Shown one piece after another: positions 17,253-27,281 of a DNA stretch of 64,000 nucleotides; position 1 is the stretch's first letter, and each line of letters opens with the position of its first letter. The stretch covers positions 2,790,001-2,854,000 of the forward strand of contig NC_021182.1 of NCBI RefSeq assembly GCF_000389635.1, written 5' to 3'. Origin of the DNA: Clostridium pasteurianum BC1. GTDB lineage: Bacteria > Bacillota > Clostridia > Clostridiales > Clostridiaceae. Both the position numbers and the translations under genes were made by a program. The notes beneath the pieces were generated by a model. That model was not told the DNA's origin, made no database searches, and was given only the letters and a program-made list of their open reading frames with translations.

Positions 17253-18065
17253 CTAATCCAACTGACCATGAGCTTTTTTTACAATCTGCTCTATATTTTT
17301 CAACAAAAAGTCACTATGAACACTATCACTTTTATTAAAATATACAAGGTATTCTATATTTCCTTCAGGTCCCTTTATAGGTGAATAATCTAAACCTATT
17401 ATATTTAAATTTTTCTCAATGAGAAAAATTACTATTTCTTCAATAACTTCTTTATGAACTTCCGGATCTCTTACGACACCCTTCTTCCCAACCTTTTCTC
17501 TCCCAGCTTCAAATTGTGGTTTAATTAAGGCTACAATTTCTCCATTATCTAGTAACAGATCTAAAACTGCTGGAATTACTTTTTTTAAGGATATAAAAGA
17601 AACATCTATACTTGCAAAGTTTCCTTTTTCACCTATATCTTCTTCTTTTAGATATCTTACATTAGTCCTTTCCATACAGACAACTCGTGGATCCTGTCTC
17701 AGCTTCCATGCAAATTGACCATAACCTACATCAATAGAAAATACCTTTATAGCTCCATTTTGAAGCATACAGTCTGTAAAACCTCCTGTAGAGGCTCCTA
17801 TATCAAAACATATTTTATCTTTTAGGTCTATTATAAAGGATTTAATAGCTTTTTCAAGTTTATATCCACCCCTACTTACATAGGGCATAGTTTCTCCTTT
17901 AAATACTATATTTGAGGTTTCCTTTACCTTTTCACCACATTTATCATATCTTACATTATCTATAAAAATTTCTCCAGCCATTATACTGGCTCTTGCTCTT
18001 TCTCTCGATTGAAAAAGACCTTTTTTAACCAATAAAACATCTAATCTTTCTTTTGCTTCAGCCAT
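17253..18065 (-). CDS. tlyA: TlyA-family S4-domain rRNA methyltransferase
   Basis: A 270-residue protein. An N-terminal S4 RNA-binding domain (RLDVLLVKKGLFQSRERARA, residues 7-65) is joined to an FtsJ-like methyltransferase domain with the AdoMet loop FDIGASTGGFTDCML and the downstream IDVSFISL motif. Family members 2'-O-methylate cytidines in 16S and/or 23S rRNA; older annotations call them hemolysins. It lies 13 bases downstream of dxs in the conserved dxs-tlyA-nadK order. I am sure of the family, less of the exact target nucleotide. Confidence 0.9.
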   Translation of the reverse strand: MAEAKERLDVLLVKKGLFQSRERARASIMAGEIFIDNVRYDKCGEKVKETSNIVFKGETMPYVSRGGYKLEKAIKSFIIDLKDKICFDIGASTGGFTDCMLQNGAIKVFSIDVGYGQFAWKLRQDPRVVCMERTNVRYLKEEDIGEKGNFASIDVSFISLKKVIPAVLDLLLDNGEIVALIKPQFEAGREKVGKKGVVRDPEVHKEVIEEIVIFLIEKNLNIIGLDYSPIKGPEGNIEYLVYFNKSDSVHSDFLLKNIEQIVKKAHGQLD

Positions 18066-18078
18066 CTTAACTCCTTAA

Positions 18079-19941
18079 TCAGATAAATTTTAAAACATTA
18101 TGGAAAATCCCATCTACATCTAAGCCATGTAATTTATATAATAAATCCACATTTCCTTGAGTAACAAATTTATCTTTGTATCCCAATGTTAAAATATCAT
18201 TTTTATATCCCAAGCTGTTGGCATATTCTAAAATTGAAGTTCCCAATCCACCATGTAAAATATTATCCTCTACAATAATTATTTTATAATCATTATGAAC
18301 TAATTTTTTAATTATATCTTTATCTATAGGTTTAATAAATTCTGCATTTATAATAGTAGCTTTAATTCCTGATTTTAAAAGCTTTTCTCTAACCATTATG
18401 GCTGTCTGAACCATTTTACCACAAGCTATTATTGCAATAGTACCTTCATCTATAATAATCTCCCATTTTCCTCTAAAAAATTCTTTTAAAGGACTTAATT
18501 TAACCTTAGGATTATCCGTTCCCCTTGGATATCTTATGGCAATTGGTCCATAAGCATCATTAGCTGCCCATCTTAACATATATATAAGCTCTTCAGTACA
18601 TTTTGGACTCATAACTGTCATATTTGGCATTTGAGTTAAATAGGATAAATCAAATATTCCCTGATGAGTTTCCCCATCTTCTCCAACTATTCCAGCCCTA
18701 TCTATTGCAAAAACAACAGGCAATTTTTGAATACATACATCGTGAAGAACTTGATCATATGCCCTTTGTAAAAATGTAGAGTATACAGCAAAAACAGGCT
18801 TTATTCCCTGAGTGGCCATTCCAGCGCACAATGTAACTGCATGTTGTTCAGCTATGCCAACATCAAAAAACCGTTTAGGAAATTTATCAGCAAAATTATT
18901 TAATCCTGTTCCATCAGGCATAGCAGCAGTAACCGCCACTATTTTTTTATTTTCCTTTGCTAAATTTATCATTTCACTTCCAAACACTTTTGAATATGTT
19001 AATCCTTTTATAGAGCATATTTCACCACTATCGCAGTCAAAGGGTCCAATACTATGAAATTTATTTGAATTTTTTTCAGCAAAATCATATCCTTTACCCT
19101 TTTTAGTAATAACATGTACTAAAACAGGGCCCTTTATATTTTTAGCTAAGGTTATTACTTGTATTAATTCATCTATATTATGTCCATCTATAGGTCCTAA
19201 ATATTTAATTCCCATATCCTCAAACAGCATTCCCGGGATAAAGAGCTGCTTAAAACTACCTTTTATCTTTTGCAGTGAATTAGCAAGTCCTATTCCCATA
19301 TTTGTTTTTCTCAGCTGATTATTTACCTCTTCTTTAAATCTATTATAGGCTGGATCTATCCTAATTTTGTTCAAATATTTAGACATGCCTCCTACATTTG
19401 GTGAAATCGACATTTGGTTATCATTTAAAATCACTATCATTTCAGTCTTGTTGTAACCTAAATCATTAAGTGCCTCATAAGCCATTCCACCTGTAAGTGC
19501 ACCATCTCCAATAACCGATATCACTTCATAATTATCTTCATTTAAATCTCTAGCTCTTGCAATTCCAAGACCTGCCGATATAGAAGTACTGCTATGCCCA
19601 GTATCAAATATATCAAAAGAACTCTCTTCACGCTTTGGAAAACCACTTATTCCGCCGTACTTTCTAAGCTGTGAAAAGTCCTTTACTCTTCCTGTTAATA
19701 TTTTATGTACATATGCTTGATGTCCTACATCCCAAATAAGTTTATCCTTTTTAAAATTAAATACTTTGTATAAACTTAGGGTCAATTCTACTACACCAAG
19801 ATTTGATGCCAAATGTCCACCAGTTTTTGATACACTTTCTATTAAAAATTGTCTTATTTCTTCTGAAAATATATTAAGTTCTTCTAAACTCATATTTTTA
19901 ATTTCATCTATATCCTTGTATTTATCAAGTATATGTGTCAT
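18079..19941 (-). CDS. dxs: 1-deoxy-D-xylulose-5-phosphate synthase
   Basis: About 620 residues. It is a thiamine-diphosphate transketolase-type enzyme that joins pyruvate and glyceraldehyde 3-phosphate in the first step of the MEP isoprenoid pathway. Visible: the active-site His in [10 protein letters not shown], the ThDP motif [15 protein letters not shown], and the pyrimidine-domain segment [18 protein letters not shown]. The ATG at 19941 is preferred to one six bases upstream because of its spacing from AAAGGAT. It begins just after the oapA stop. With ispA on the far side of the OLE RNA, it puts two isoprenoid steps in one cluster. Confidence 0.96.
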   Translation of the reverse strand: MTHILDKYKDIDEIKNMSLEELNIFSEEIRQFLIESVSKTGGHLASNLGVVELTLSLYKVFNFKKDKLIWDVGHQAYVHKILTGRVKDFSQLRKYGGISGFPKREESSFDIFDTGHSSTSISAGLGIARARDLNEDNYEVISVIGDGALTGGMAYEALNDLGYNKTEMIVILNDNQMSISPNVGGMSKYLNKIRIDPAYNRFKEEVNNQLRKTNMGIGLANSLQKIKGSFKQLFIPGMLFEDMGIKYLGPIDGHNIDELIQVITLAKNIKGPVLVHVITKKGKGYDFAEKNSNKFHSIGPFDCDSGEICSIKGLTYSKVFGSEMINLAKENKKIVAVTAAMPDGTGLNNFADKFPKRFFDVGIAEQHAVTLCAGMATQGIKPVFAVYSTFLQRAYDQVLHDVCIQKLPVVFAIDRAGIVGEDGETHQGIFDLSYLTQMPNMTVMSPKCTEELIYMLRWAANDAYGPIAIRYPRGTDNPKVKLSPLKEFFRGKWEIIIDEGTIAIIACGKMVQTAIMVREKLLKSGIKATIINAEFIKPIDKDIIKKLVHNDYKIIIVEDNILHGGLGTSILEYANSLGYKNDILTLGYKDKFVTQGNVDLLYKLHGLDVDGIFHNVLKFI

Positions 19942-19943
19942 TA

Positions 19944-20501
19944 TCATCTATCCTTTACTATTAGATACAATAGCTTAGAAACCTTAGAAACTATTATATT
20001 ATTATTTTCTAAAGCATAAGTTTTTCCAATGGATTTACCGCATATTGTAATTGAAGCAACTATTGCTCCTATTGCCACATTTACACTAGTAGAATTTAAT
20101 TTGGTAAACTCATGTATAAGCTTTTGTGCAATAAAAAATCCTACAGAACCACTAACTATCCCTGAAATATCTCCTACTACATCATTACAAAATGTAGAAA
20201 CCTTATCAGCATTTCTTACAAGTTTTATAGCAATTTTCGCCCCATTTATCTTTTTTGAGGCCATAGCATGAAAGGGTGTTTCATCTGCTGCTGTAACAGC
20301 TATACCTATTATATCAAAAATTATGCCTACAATTATAATAAAAGCCAATATAATAAAAGCTACTAGCATGTTAACCTTACTTAGTAGCGAATCGGATAAA
20401 AGAGAAATACCACTGCTTATTAAAACTGACCAGATTAAAATTGTTAAAATCCACTTTCTTCTACTCTTTGCAGTGCTTTTTCTATTGTTATTTTTTGACA
20501 C
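19944..20501 (-). CDS. oapA: OapA, OLE RNA-associated membrane protein
   Basis: A 185-residue integral membrane protein with a basic N-terminus ([14 protein letters not shown]), paired hydrophobic segments (about 18-35 and 44-70) and two more near 115-135 and 143-160, so about four membrane spans. The DVVGD stretch (about residue 107) matches the DxxxD motif I recall for OapA. It lies directly downstream of the OLE RNA gene and upstream of dxs, the context described for the OLE/OapA pair (BH2780 in Bacillus halodurans). OapA brings OLE RNA to the membrane; the complex is linked to stress responses. The identification rests on context and layout. Confidence 0.85.
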   Translation of the reverse strand: MSKNNNRKSTAKSRRKWILTILIWSVLISSGISLLSDSLLSKVNMLVAFIILAFIIIVGIIFDIIGIAVTAADETPFHAMASKKINGAKIAIKLVRNADKVSTFCNDVVGDISGIVSGSVGFFIAQKLIHEFTKLNSTSVNVAIGAIVASITICGKSIGKTYALENNNIIVSKVSKLLYLIVKDR

Positions 20502-20559
20502 TATTATTCATTCCCCCATTTGCATCTCAAAATAAGCATTAAGTGTTTATTTAAAAATG

Positions 20560-21162
20560 CATTACAAAAGAAGTGGCAGTATGTTGAGTAAATCTTGCGG
20601 CATAGGTCCAGTAGGATTTCCCATGAGTTAACCGAAACGTCGCCGTAACGGCAGTTTCCTTTTGATAACTCACCTAACACGTCACCATAATTAGGACTAG
20701 ATTACCACTAAGTCCGCATTGCAATCCCCATCATACCTCTTTCGAACAGTCTAGGAGTTTTCCTCAACAGTTAGGCTCTTTCTTAGCCTCTTTTGCAAAA
20801 TAGGTTTCAGAAGGCATCTGAATAAAATTTTTGGCCTAAAATTTTACTTTTCCTGTCCTCTACCCACTTCACTCAAGGCAGGCTACACTGCACATAGCTT
20901 TTGTACCACAATGCAGGTTTAACCCATTGCCGTAAACTAGGTATCTAACCTGGCTCACAGATAATGGTCTCCACGAAGGTAGGGTCAGTTGCGCATGCCA
21001 TTGCGGTTGCCCCAGCCTCCTTACTCCCAGCACAAACCCATGACTGGGCGTCATAGGCAAGCACCAAGAACTTCATCGATATGCCCTGTAACGGATTTTT
21101 AGCCCCGCCTTTAAAAAAAGCTTACCTGACTAGAATACTGCACCACTATCAAGTATTATATC
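20560..21162 (-). ncRNA. ole: OLE RNA (ornate, large, extremophilic)
   Basis: A stretch of about 600 nt with markedly higher GC than its surroundings and no coding frame that makes sense. It is placed exactly between ispA and oapA, the hallmark locus of OLE RNA. A good minus-strand promoter (TTGAAT, 17 bp, TATAAT; 21198-21170) predicts a start near 21162, and the GC-rich part ends near 20570, giving the typical OLE length of about 600 nt. The transcript probably continues into oapA and dxs. Ends are approximate; a covariance-model search would settle the match. Confidence 0.8.
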
Positions 21163-21169
21163 AAAAGCA

Positions 21170-21198
21170 ATTATACCATAGACAAGTTAAATATTCAA
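21170..21198 (-). promoter_or_regulatory. Promoter of OLE RNA
   Basis: On the minus strand TTGAAT (21198-21193), a 17-bp spacer and TATAAT (21175-21170), placed about 8-10 bases before the start of the GC-rich RNA region. Confidence 0.65.
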
Positions 21199-21236
21199 AA
21201 TGTTTCATCTATATAAATTCGTAATACTTGAAGATT

Positions 21237-21341
21237 GCGAACTAACTTGAAGGTTCCTGTTCATTAACCAGTGAACGCTTTCACTTGTCAATGAGCAAAA
21301 TTATCATTTATTAGTTTGTTCAATCTTTATAGTTAGTTCGC
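21237..21341. repeat. Inverted-repeat element between ispA and OLE promoter
   Basis: An exact 11-bp inverted repeat, GCGAACTAACT (21237-21247) and AGTTAGTTCGC (21331-21341), encloses 83 bp with further dyads (GTTCA...TGAAC, AAGATTG...CAATCTT). It could be a miniature transposon or a long hairpin ending the ispA transcript on the minus strand. No gene is present. Confidence 0.45.
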
Positions 21342-21388
21342 CCTTTCTCACTATTACAAATTAAAGACTTATCCCAAATATTACGCTT

Positions 21389-22258
21389 TTAGTTCACTCT
21401 ATATAACAAATATTTAGTTAATTCCTGAAGGTTAGATGTATCTCTAGGTAGGCTATTCAAAATATCTAAACATTCTCTAGTGAGATCTTTACATTTATTT
21501 TTGCACTCCTCTAATCCAAAAGTGGTTACAAAGGTTGTTTTATTGTTATCTATGTCACTATTTACAGGTTTACCTATGATATTTTCATCACCAGTGATAT
21601 CCAGTACGTCATCCTTTATTTGAAAGGCAAGACCAAGCTTACTCCCAAAACTAGACAGTCTATCCAATTCACTATCTGACGCTTTTCCAAGTATGGCACC
21701 AGACAATATGGAAGCTTTAATTAGTGCTCCAGTCTTTTTTTTATGCATATACTGTAAAATGTCATAAGATATTTTTTTACCTTCACTTAGGATGTCTACT
21801 ACCTGTCCACCAATCATTCCATTAGCACCAGCACTATCAGATATAATCTTACAAGCAGTTACTTCTTCTCTTCCTCTATCTTTGCAAAAATCAAACATAA
21901 TGCTCATTGCCTCGTTTAGTAGTCCATCTCCTGCTAATACTGCTAATGCTTCACCAAAAACCTTATGATTTGTAGGATGACCTCTTCTAAGATCATCATC
22001 ATCCATACAAGGTAAATCATCATGTATTAAGGAATATGTATGAATCATTTCTATAGCACAGGCCACAGATATTATTTCCCTGTAATTTTCTTTATACATA
22101 TCATAGGTTATGCAATGTAGTATTGGCCTTACCCTCTTTCCACCAATGTCTACGCTGTACTTCATAGCTTCATATATTTTCTTATTATAAGTTCCTTTAT
22201 TCTCAAAATAATTATTTAGCCACTCATTTACTTCGTTTTTTAAGGTTTCAATATTCAC
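21389..22258 (-). CDS. ispA: Polyprenyl synthetase (farnesyl/geranylgeranyl diphosphate synthase)
   Basis: A 289-residue trans-prenyltransferase. The first aspartate-rich motif is DDLPCMDDDDLRRG and the second QIKDDVLD; both bind magnesium and the allylic diphosphate. It condenses dimethylallyl or geranyl diphosphate with isopentenyl diphosphate. The length matches IspA of Bacillus. It starts 2 bases from the xseB stop, the usual xseA-xseB-ispA operon. Chain length (C15 versus C20) cannot be read with certainty. Confidence 0.94.
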   Translation of the reverse strand: MNIETLKNEVNEWLNNYFENKGTYNKKIYEAMKYSVDIGGKRVRPILHCITYDMYKENYREIISVACAIEMIHTYSLIHDDLPCMDDDDLRRGHPTNHKVFGEALAVLAGDGLLNEAMSIMFDFCKDRGREEVTACKIISDSAGANGMIGGQVVDILSEGKKISYDILQYMHKKKTGALIKASILSGAILGKASDSELDRLSSFGSKLGLAFQIKDDVLDITGDENIIGKPVNSDIDNNKTTFVTTFGLEECKNKCKDLTRECLDILNSLPRDTSNLQELTKYLLYRVN

Positions 22259-22260
22259 AA

Positions 22261-22482
22261 CTACTCCTCATTTCCCAAAAAATCTTCTTCTTGTTCATTA
22301 GACAGTATTTTTACTTTTCCTTCAGCTTCATTTAAGTATTTATATAATTTATTACAGAGTTTAATTCCCTGTTCATAGCTTTTCATGGTTTCCTGTAAAG
22401 TAAGTTCTTTATTCTCCATGGAAGAAACAATATCATCTAATTTCTTTATCATGTTTTCATAGGATTCACTTTTAGCTGCCAT
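22261..22482 (-). CDS. xseB: Exonuclease VII small subunit
   Basis: A 73-residue helical protein with the family pattern YENMIKKLDDIVSSMENKELTLQETMKSYEQGIKLCNKLYKYLNEAE. It binds XseA to form the enzyme that digests single-stranded DNA. The ATG at 22482, with GTTGGTGAT upstream, gives the normal length. The longer open frame reaching 22560 runs into a dispersed repeat inserted between xseA and xseB and is not part of the gene. Confidence 0.93.
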   Translation of the reverse strand: MAAKSESYENMIKKLDDIVSSMENKELTLQETMKSYEQGIKLCNKLYKYLNEAEGKVKILSNEQEEDFLGNEE

Positions 22483-22554
22483 ATTATCACCAACTTTTAA
22501 TATTATTTTTAGAACTTTTAGAATAACTGTTAAGGCATGTGAAAATAAATAGAA

Positions 22555-22670
22555 AGTCAAAGATGCGACGAATATTTTGAATCATGCAAGGAAACAGGTT
22601 CTGTTGACGCAGTAGGATTCAAAATAGGCTAGCATGCTGACTAGTTATTTATTTGAATATGCCTAAATAA
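22555..22670 (-). repeat. Dispersed miniature repeat, copy between xseA and xseB
   Basis: Read on the minus strand this begins AGGCATATTCAAATAAATAA and ends near CGTCGCATCTTTGAC. It shares TACTGCGTCAACAGAACCTG and TTTCCTTGCATGATTCAAA-type blocks with the copies at 31345-31510 and 37612-37771. It lacks the middle portion found there between two AGAACCT words, as if deleted by recombination between them. Confidence 0.75.
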
Positions 22671-22680
22671 AAGATACAAA

Positions 22681-23886
22681 TTATGTTTTTGAAGATACCT
22701 TAATATCAAAAAATGAGCTACCATCTTTTAATGTAATTTTTACCTTATTATTACTACAAAGTGTATTTATCTCTGCAATCAAGTTACTACCTTCATCCTC
22801 TATTATAGCATATCCTCTATCTAAAACATTTAAAGGATTATGTGCATTCAGCAAAGCATTTAATTTACTAAGTTTTTGCTTTTCAGCTTCTAATTTGTTT
22901 TTAATTTTTTCATTTAAAATCTCATTCATTCTGTCTATGTAATTATATGAATTGGCTATAGCAGCAATAGGACTATTGTGTTCAAGAGTTTTCCTATACA
23001 TATCTAAGGTATTTAATTTATTTTCTAGATAGGTTTTTACATTCTTATCTATAGTATACTTATAATTCTTTATTTTTTCATTTGCCTCTTCTAGATTAAA
23101 AGAAAGTATCTCTGCTCCTGCTGATGGAGTAGGAGCTCTAAGATCACTTACAAAATCCACAATAGTAAAATCAGTTTCATGCCCCACCGCAGTTACTATA
23201 GGCTTTTTTGAATCAAAAACAGCATAGGCCAATTTTTCATCATTAAAGGACCACAACTCCTCAATGGGGCCACCTCCACGAGAGAGCAGTATAACATCTA
23301 TATCCTCAAATTGATTAAAATAATCTATACCCTTTATAATATCAGCCGGTGCATTAGCTCCCTGAACTAATGCAGGATAAATAGTTATATTGGTTCCTCT
23401 GTTTCTTCTTTTAGTAACATTTATAATATCCCTTATAGCTGCCCCTGTGGGTGAAGTTATAACTCCTATTTTTTTGCAAAATGCTGGTATAGTCCTTTTA
23501 TGTGAAGCATCAAATAAGCCTTCGCTCTCCAACTTCTTTTTAAGTTTATTAAAAGCCTCACTTAGTTCTCCTATACCTTCTAATTTTATTTCCTCACAAT
23601 AAATCTGATATACTCCATCTTTAGCATATACAGAAACTTTTCCCTTTATAACAACACTCATACCATTTTCAGGCATAAATTTCAACTTTTCTGTTTTACT
23701 TTTAAACATTATACAATTTATTTTTCCATAATCATCTTTTAGAGAAAAATAAGCATGACCACTGCTGTGAATTTTAAAATTAGATATTTCACCTTTTATA
23801 AGTGTATTATTTAATATAAAATCGCTATCTAATATCTTTTTAATATAATTACTAACTTCTGAAACCGTTAAAGTTTTAATATACAT
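22681..23886 (-). CDS. xseA: Exonuclease VII large subunit
   Basis: A 401-residue protein with an N-terminal OB-fold (residues 1-95, with [19 protein letters not shown]), a catalytic domain with [13 protein letters not shown] and [15 protein letters not shown], and a C-terminal coiled coil for XseB. The ATG at 23886 is chosen, overlapping the end of folD by 11 bases. A dispersed repeat separates it from xseB, so the subunits are no longer tightly coupled. Otherwise a standard core repair and DNA-degradation enzyme. Confidence 0.95.
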   Translation of the reverse strand: MYIKTLTVSEVSNYIKKILDSDFILNNTLIKGEISNFKIHSSGHAYFSLKDDYGKINCIMFKSKTEKLKFMPENGMSVVIKGKVSVYAKDGVYQIYCEEIKLEGIGELSEAFNKLKKKLESEGLFDASHKRTIPAFCKKIGVITSPTGAAIRDIINVTKRRNRGTNITIYPALVQGANAPADIIKGIDYFNQFEDIDVILLSRGGGPIEELWSFNDEKLAYAVFDSKKPIVTAVGHETDFTIVDFVSDLRAPTPSAGAEILSFNLEEANEKIKNYKYTIDKNVKTYLENKLNTLDMYRKTLEHNSPIAAIANSYNYIDRMNEILNEKIKNKLEAEKQKLSKLNALLNAHNPLNVLDRGYAIIEDEGSNLIAEINTLCSNNKVKITLKDGSSFFDIKVSSKT

Positions 23887-24724
23887 TATTCTTAAGCGCC
23901 TCACAGGTATTCATTAATAACATTGTGGTTGTCATAGCTCCTACCCCACCAGGTACTGGAGTTAAAAAAGAAGCCTTATGTATCACACTTTCAAATAAGA
24001 CATCACCCTTTAGTTTTCCCTCTACCATAGTAGTTCCTACATCAATTACAATGGCACCTTTTTTTATAAAAGACTCATCTACAAAATCTGGCTTTCCTAT
24101 AGCTGCGATTAAAATATCAGCCTCACTACATATTTCCTTTATATTTTTTGTTCTAGAATGGCAAATAGTAACTGTAGCATTATTATTTAAAAGAAGCTGT
24201 GCTACAGGTTTACCAACAATATTGCTCCTTCCAATAACTACAGCATTTTTACCATTTATATCTTCACCAGTACTTTTTATAAGTTCTATTATTCCTTTAG
24301 GTGTACAGGGAATAAAACTTTCTTCACCACTATAAAATTTACCTATATTAATGTGTGTAAGTCCATCTACATCCTTTTTATAATCTATTTTATCTATTAT
24401 GGTCTTTTCATTAAATTTATCTGGTAATGGAAGTTGAAGCATTATTCCATCTATTTCTTCTCTATTATTTAGCTTTTCAATAATACCTATAATATTTTTT
24501 TCTGAGTCATCTTCCTCAAAATTAAATATTTCACACTTTACACCTAAACTATCACATAATTTTTTTGCATTTTTCACATAGTACTGGGAACCGCCATCAC
24601 TGCCTACCAATATTATTGCCAATCCAGGAACCCTTAAATCATTGTCAATTCTAAATTTTATAAACTCTTTAATTTTATTTCTAAAATCTTCTGCAACTAA
24701 TTTTCCTTGTATTGTGTTTCCCAT
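23876..24724 (-). CDS. folD: Bifunctional methylenetetrahydrofolate dehydrogenase/cyclohydrolase
   Basis: A 282-residue protein that interconverts 5,10-methylene-, methenyl- and 10-formyl-tetrahydrofolate with NADP. Visible motifs: catalytic Tyr/Lys region [31 protein letters not shown], the Rossmann segment [13 protein letters not shown] and the signature [14 protein letters not shown]. It is part of the nusB-folD-xseA-xseB-ispA run, the common clostridial order. Length is standard. Confidence 0.96.
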   Translation of the reverse strand: MGNTIQGKLVAEDFRNKIKEFIKFRIDNDLRVPGLAIILVGSDGGSQYYVKNAKKLCDSLGVKCEIFNFEEDDSEKNIIGIIEKLNNREEIDGIMLQLPLPDKFNEKTIIDKIDYKKDVDGLTHINIGKFYSGEESFIPCTPKGIIELIKSTGEDINGKNAVVIGRSNIVGKPVAQLLLNNNATVTICHSRTKNIKEICSEADILIAAIGKPDFVDESFIKKGAIVIDVGTTMVEGKLKGDVLFESVIHKASFLTPVPGGVGAMTTTMLLMNTCEALKNNVY

Positions 24725-24783
24725 TTCTACACCTCAACTCTTTAATTTATGCTTAAGCTCTTTTCATTATTATTTCATAGTCC

Positions 24784-25185
24784 TTATTTTGATTTTATTA
24801 TGTTTCCCAGTACTCCATTTATAAATGCTGGAGACTTTTCATCAGAATATTTTTTTGCCAAATTAACTGCCTCATTAGCCGAAACCTTTTCTGGAATTTC
24901 ATCATCAAAATATATTTCATAAACAGCAATCTTTAAAATAGACATGTTTACTTTAGAAATTCTGCTAAGCTTCCAATTATTTGAATTAGCTTCAATTATC
25001 TTATCTAAAAACGCTGTATTTTTAGATATCCCCTCCAATATATTTTCAATATATTGAAAATCCACATCTTCTAATTTTTCATTATTATCTTTATAAGTTT
25101 CTATTGCTTCATTTACTTCCTTTGTATTTATGGATATCTCAAATAGCAATTTCATTGCTATTTCCCTGCTCTTCCTTCTATTCAT
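24784..25185 (-). CDS. nusB: Transcription antitermination factor NusB
   Basis: A 133-residue all-helical protein beginning MNRRKSREIAMKLLFEI, with the family end SEKSPAFINGVLGNII. With NusE/S10 it binds boxA in rRNA leaders and supports antitermination. It lies between asp23 and folD, as in other clostridia. A strong GGAGGAGA ribosome-binding site precedes the start. Confidence 0.94.
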   Translation of the reverse strand: MNRRKSREIAMKLLFEISINTKEVNEAIETYKDNNEKLEDVDFQYIENILEGISKNTAFLDKIIEANSNNWKLSRISKVNMSILKIAVYEIYFDDEIPEKVSANEAVNLAKKYSDEKSPAFINGVLGNIIKSK

Positions 25186-25300
25186 TAAAATTGTCTCCTC
25201 CTAAGTCATCCTCATATACTGTATAATGAGTTTATATTACTATATATTAACCTAAACTTCTATAATTTTTAATTATAAAGTATAAAAATATTATTGACAT

Positions 25301-25335
25301 AGAAACACCCTCTAAAAATTTAGAGGGTGTTTACT
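25301..25335 (-). terminator. Hairpin after asp23
   Basis: An 11-bp perfect stem AACACCCTCTA/TAGAGGGTGTT ends just inside the spacer downstream of asp23 on the minus strand. Flanking T content is modest, so it may act partly as an attenuator before nusB. Confidence 0.6.
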
Positions 25336-25337
25336 CA

Positions 25338-25727
25338 TTATTCTTCTCCTTCAATAACTGCCTCTTCCTTTGGAAGAATTACATTTTGAATATATACATT
25401 AACACTTGAAACATTAAGCCCTGTCATTGATTCAACAGCTTTTTTTACATTTTTCTGTACAGAAGATGCTACTTCTGGTATTTTAATTCCATACTGTACT
25501 ACTAAATATAAATCAATTGAGGCATTATCTTCTCCTAAGTTTACCTTAACACCCTTGGAAAGGTTCTTTTTTCCACTTAACATTTGCGAAATTCCACCTA
25601 CTAAGCTTGCACTCATACCCATAACACCTTTTATTTCAGCTGCGGCAAGTCCTGCAATAACTTCTACTACTTCGTCAGATATTTTTACAATACCTACTTC
25701 CACGTCATCTCTTAGCTCGTTATCCAT
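25338..25727 (-). CDS. Asp23/Gls24 family envelope protein
   Basis: A 129-residue protein with the DUF322 core: GIVKISDEVVEVIAGLAAAEIKGV at the start and VKVNLGEDNASIDLYLVVQYG in the middle. In staphylococci Asp23 is a membrane-peripheral protein held by AmaP and tied to cell-wall stress. In clostridia the gene typically sits between spoIIIAH and nusB, as here. No membrane anchor of its own is present. Function in clostridia is not firmly known. Confidence 0.9.
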   Translation of the reverse strand: MDNELRDDVEVGIVKISDEVVEVIAGLAAAEIKGVMGMSASLVGGISQMLSGKKNLSKGVKVNLGEDNASIDLYLVVQYGIKIPEVASSVQKNVKKAVESMTGLNVSSVNVYIQNVILPKEEAVIEGEE

Positions 25728-25867
25728 TTTCTCTTTACCTCCTTAGTTTTGCAACATCGCACAATTCTATTAGTCTTATGTACATTATATCAAAACCAAT
25801 AAAATTTTACAATGTCAAGCATCTTAAAGAAACAATCTGTTAGTCTGGCTATTTCTTTTTATATAAC

Positions 25868-26407
25868 CTAATGAACAGGAGGCTCTATTTCTATACTTCT
25901 AAGATTGGTTACACTTAGTACCACATCTCTTATTTCTCGCTGCTGAACGTCCGATAATTTCTGAGCATCACTTTTTACCACAACACTTACTTTATCACCA
26001 TTAATAGTACATAGTGCTTCTTTGTAACCTTTGCCCTTTAGCATATTTTCAACCTTTGTTGCATTTGTACTGGCAGTAGAAATATCTATGGATTTCTGTG
26101 TGGCATTTTGTTTACTTTCCTGAGATACATTCTTGTCATCAATTATAGATTTCAATGCGGCAATTGTCTGTGCATTGGTTTTCTCTCGAGTAAGTCTAGC
26201 ATCAGCAAAATAATTCAAATTACTATTACTTGTAGTTGCATTTGCTGCATTATTATCGCTGCTATTAGTAGATGCTGTACTATTATTACTATTAACAAGA
26301 TCTGTATCACTAACATATAATGGGCTATTAACCTTTGTAGCCAATACTCCAGCGCAAACTATAAGTACTAGTAAAGTGACAATAATAACTGCTTGTTTTC
26401 TATTCAT
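25868..26407 (-). CDS. spoIIIAH: Stage III sporulation protein AH
   Basis: A 179-residue protein with one N-terminal membrane span (residues 7-23), a Ser/Asn-rich stretch and a C-terminal ring-building domain with the YscJ/FliF-like fold (ARLTREKTNAQ ... VEPP end). In the mother cell membrane it binds SpoIIQ across the intermembrane space and forms part of the feeding channel. It is the last gene of the spoIIIA operon. Identity is secure from order and layout. Confidence 0.93.
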   Translation of the reverse strand: MNRKQAVIIVTLLVLIVCAGVLATKVNSPLYVSDTDLVNSNNSTASTNSSDNNAANATTSNSNLNYFADARLTREKTNAQTIAALKSIIDDKNVSQESKQNATQKSIDISTASTNATKVENMLKGKGYKEALCTINGDKVSVVVKSDAQKLSDVQQREIRDVVLSVTNLRSIEIEPPVH

Positions 26408-26623
26408 TTAATTCCCCTCCATTTTAACCTTTAGTCATCCTCAAAGAAATTGCCAGTAAGTATGCTAGTCTACTTTGTATATTGCTTATTACTTAATTTT
26501 TCTATATTGTGATACATTAGTAAATAATAAATTCTACTCACAAAATATCCTGTACATACTCACCTTGTTATCTCTTCTCCTATGCCTTATACAAATTTAT
26601 ATGCTTGTTCAAATAATTATATG
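26408..26623. other. Unusually wide spacer between spoIIIAG and spoIIIAH with a repeat fragment
   Basis: These genes are usually close. The spacer holds CCAGTAAGTATGCTAGTCTA at 26450-26469, matching the interior of the dispersed repeat family (compare 31370-31390 and 60495-60515), so it is probably an old, eroded copy. No gene is seen. Confidence 0.45.
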
Positions 26624-27241
26624 TTATTTTTTCATTGGATAAACATTTACTTTATCCACTGAAATATTAAAAAAACTTGATACTGCATTGGTTATATTGA
26701 GTTTTATATCTGAGTTATTTGCTCCCTCTGCTGCAATTAAAACCCCTGTGACCTTGGGTTTATATTTTTTTAAAATTAGTGGATTTGTTTTATCTCCATT
26801 ATTTTCAAGAACTACGCTGCTGCTAGAATTATTTTGAGTGGTAGTTCTCTTTCCTCCAGAATTGTCAGTTTCATTGATTACAGAAGAAGAATTATTTTCA
26901 TTATAAGCAGGTACTTGTTCCTCCCCTGTGTCAAAGTAAATCATCACACTGGTATTACCAACTCCCTGTATGCTTTGAAGTAATACCTTTAACTTACTTT
27001 CCTGATCATTTTCATAAGCGGCATCGACCTCAGCACTTGAATTGTTAGATGATGTATTACTAGCTATAGTCCCATTGCTATTGTTATTATTAGCAAAAGT
27101 AGATGTAGATGTATTACTTTTAAAAAAGCTAGCTGCTATAATTAAAAGTATACCCATTAGTATTATTATAATAATATTGTTTAGCTGTTTATTTTTACCC
27201 TCCCCATTTTTCAGCATTTCTAATAATTTTTTAAAATTCAT
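26624..27241 (-). CDS. spoIIIAG: Stage III sporulation protein AG
   Basis: A 205-residue protein with an N-terminal membrane span (about 20-40), an Asn/Ser-rich region and a C-terminal ring domain with VMIYFDTGEEQVPAYNENN and PKVTGVLIAAEGA, typical of SpoIIIAG, which forms the large ring of the mother-cell channel. The ATG at 27241 follows GGGGGTGAAGAA. An upstream in-frame start has no ribosome-binding site. Confidence 0.93.
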   Translation of the reverse strand: MNFKKLLEMLKNGEGKNKQLNNIIIIILMGILLIIAASFFKSNTSTSTFANNNNSNGTIASNTSSNNSSAEVDAAYENDQESKLKVLLQSIQGVGNTSVMIYFDTGEEQVPAYNENNSSSVINETDNSGGKRTTTQNNSSSSVVLENNGDKTNPLILKKYKPKVTGVLIAAEGANNSDIKLNITNAVSSFFNISVDKVNVYPMKK

Positions 27242-27281
27242 TTCTTCACCCCCTAGTCTTACAAAATGCAAAAAACAATTT

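Noticed and set aside
20869-21060. Minus-strand frame of 63 codons within the OLE region
   Set aside because: Composition is unlike any gene here (Trp, His and Pro rich), there is no ribosome-binding site, and it lies inside the structured RNA.
20560-21162. Group II intron, tmRNA or RNase P RNA as explanation of the GC-rich stretch
   Set aside because: No reverse transcriptase frame or tmRNA-type ends; position between ispA and a four-span membrane protein fits OLE RNA better.
22483-22560. Longer N-terminus for XseB
   Set aside because: The extra residues are encoded partly by a dispersed repeat and the normal start with a ribosome-binding site is at 22482.
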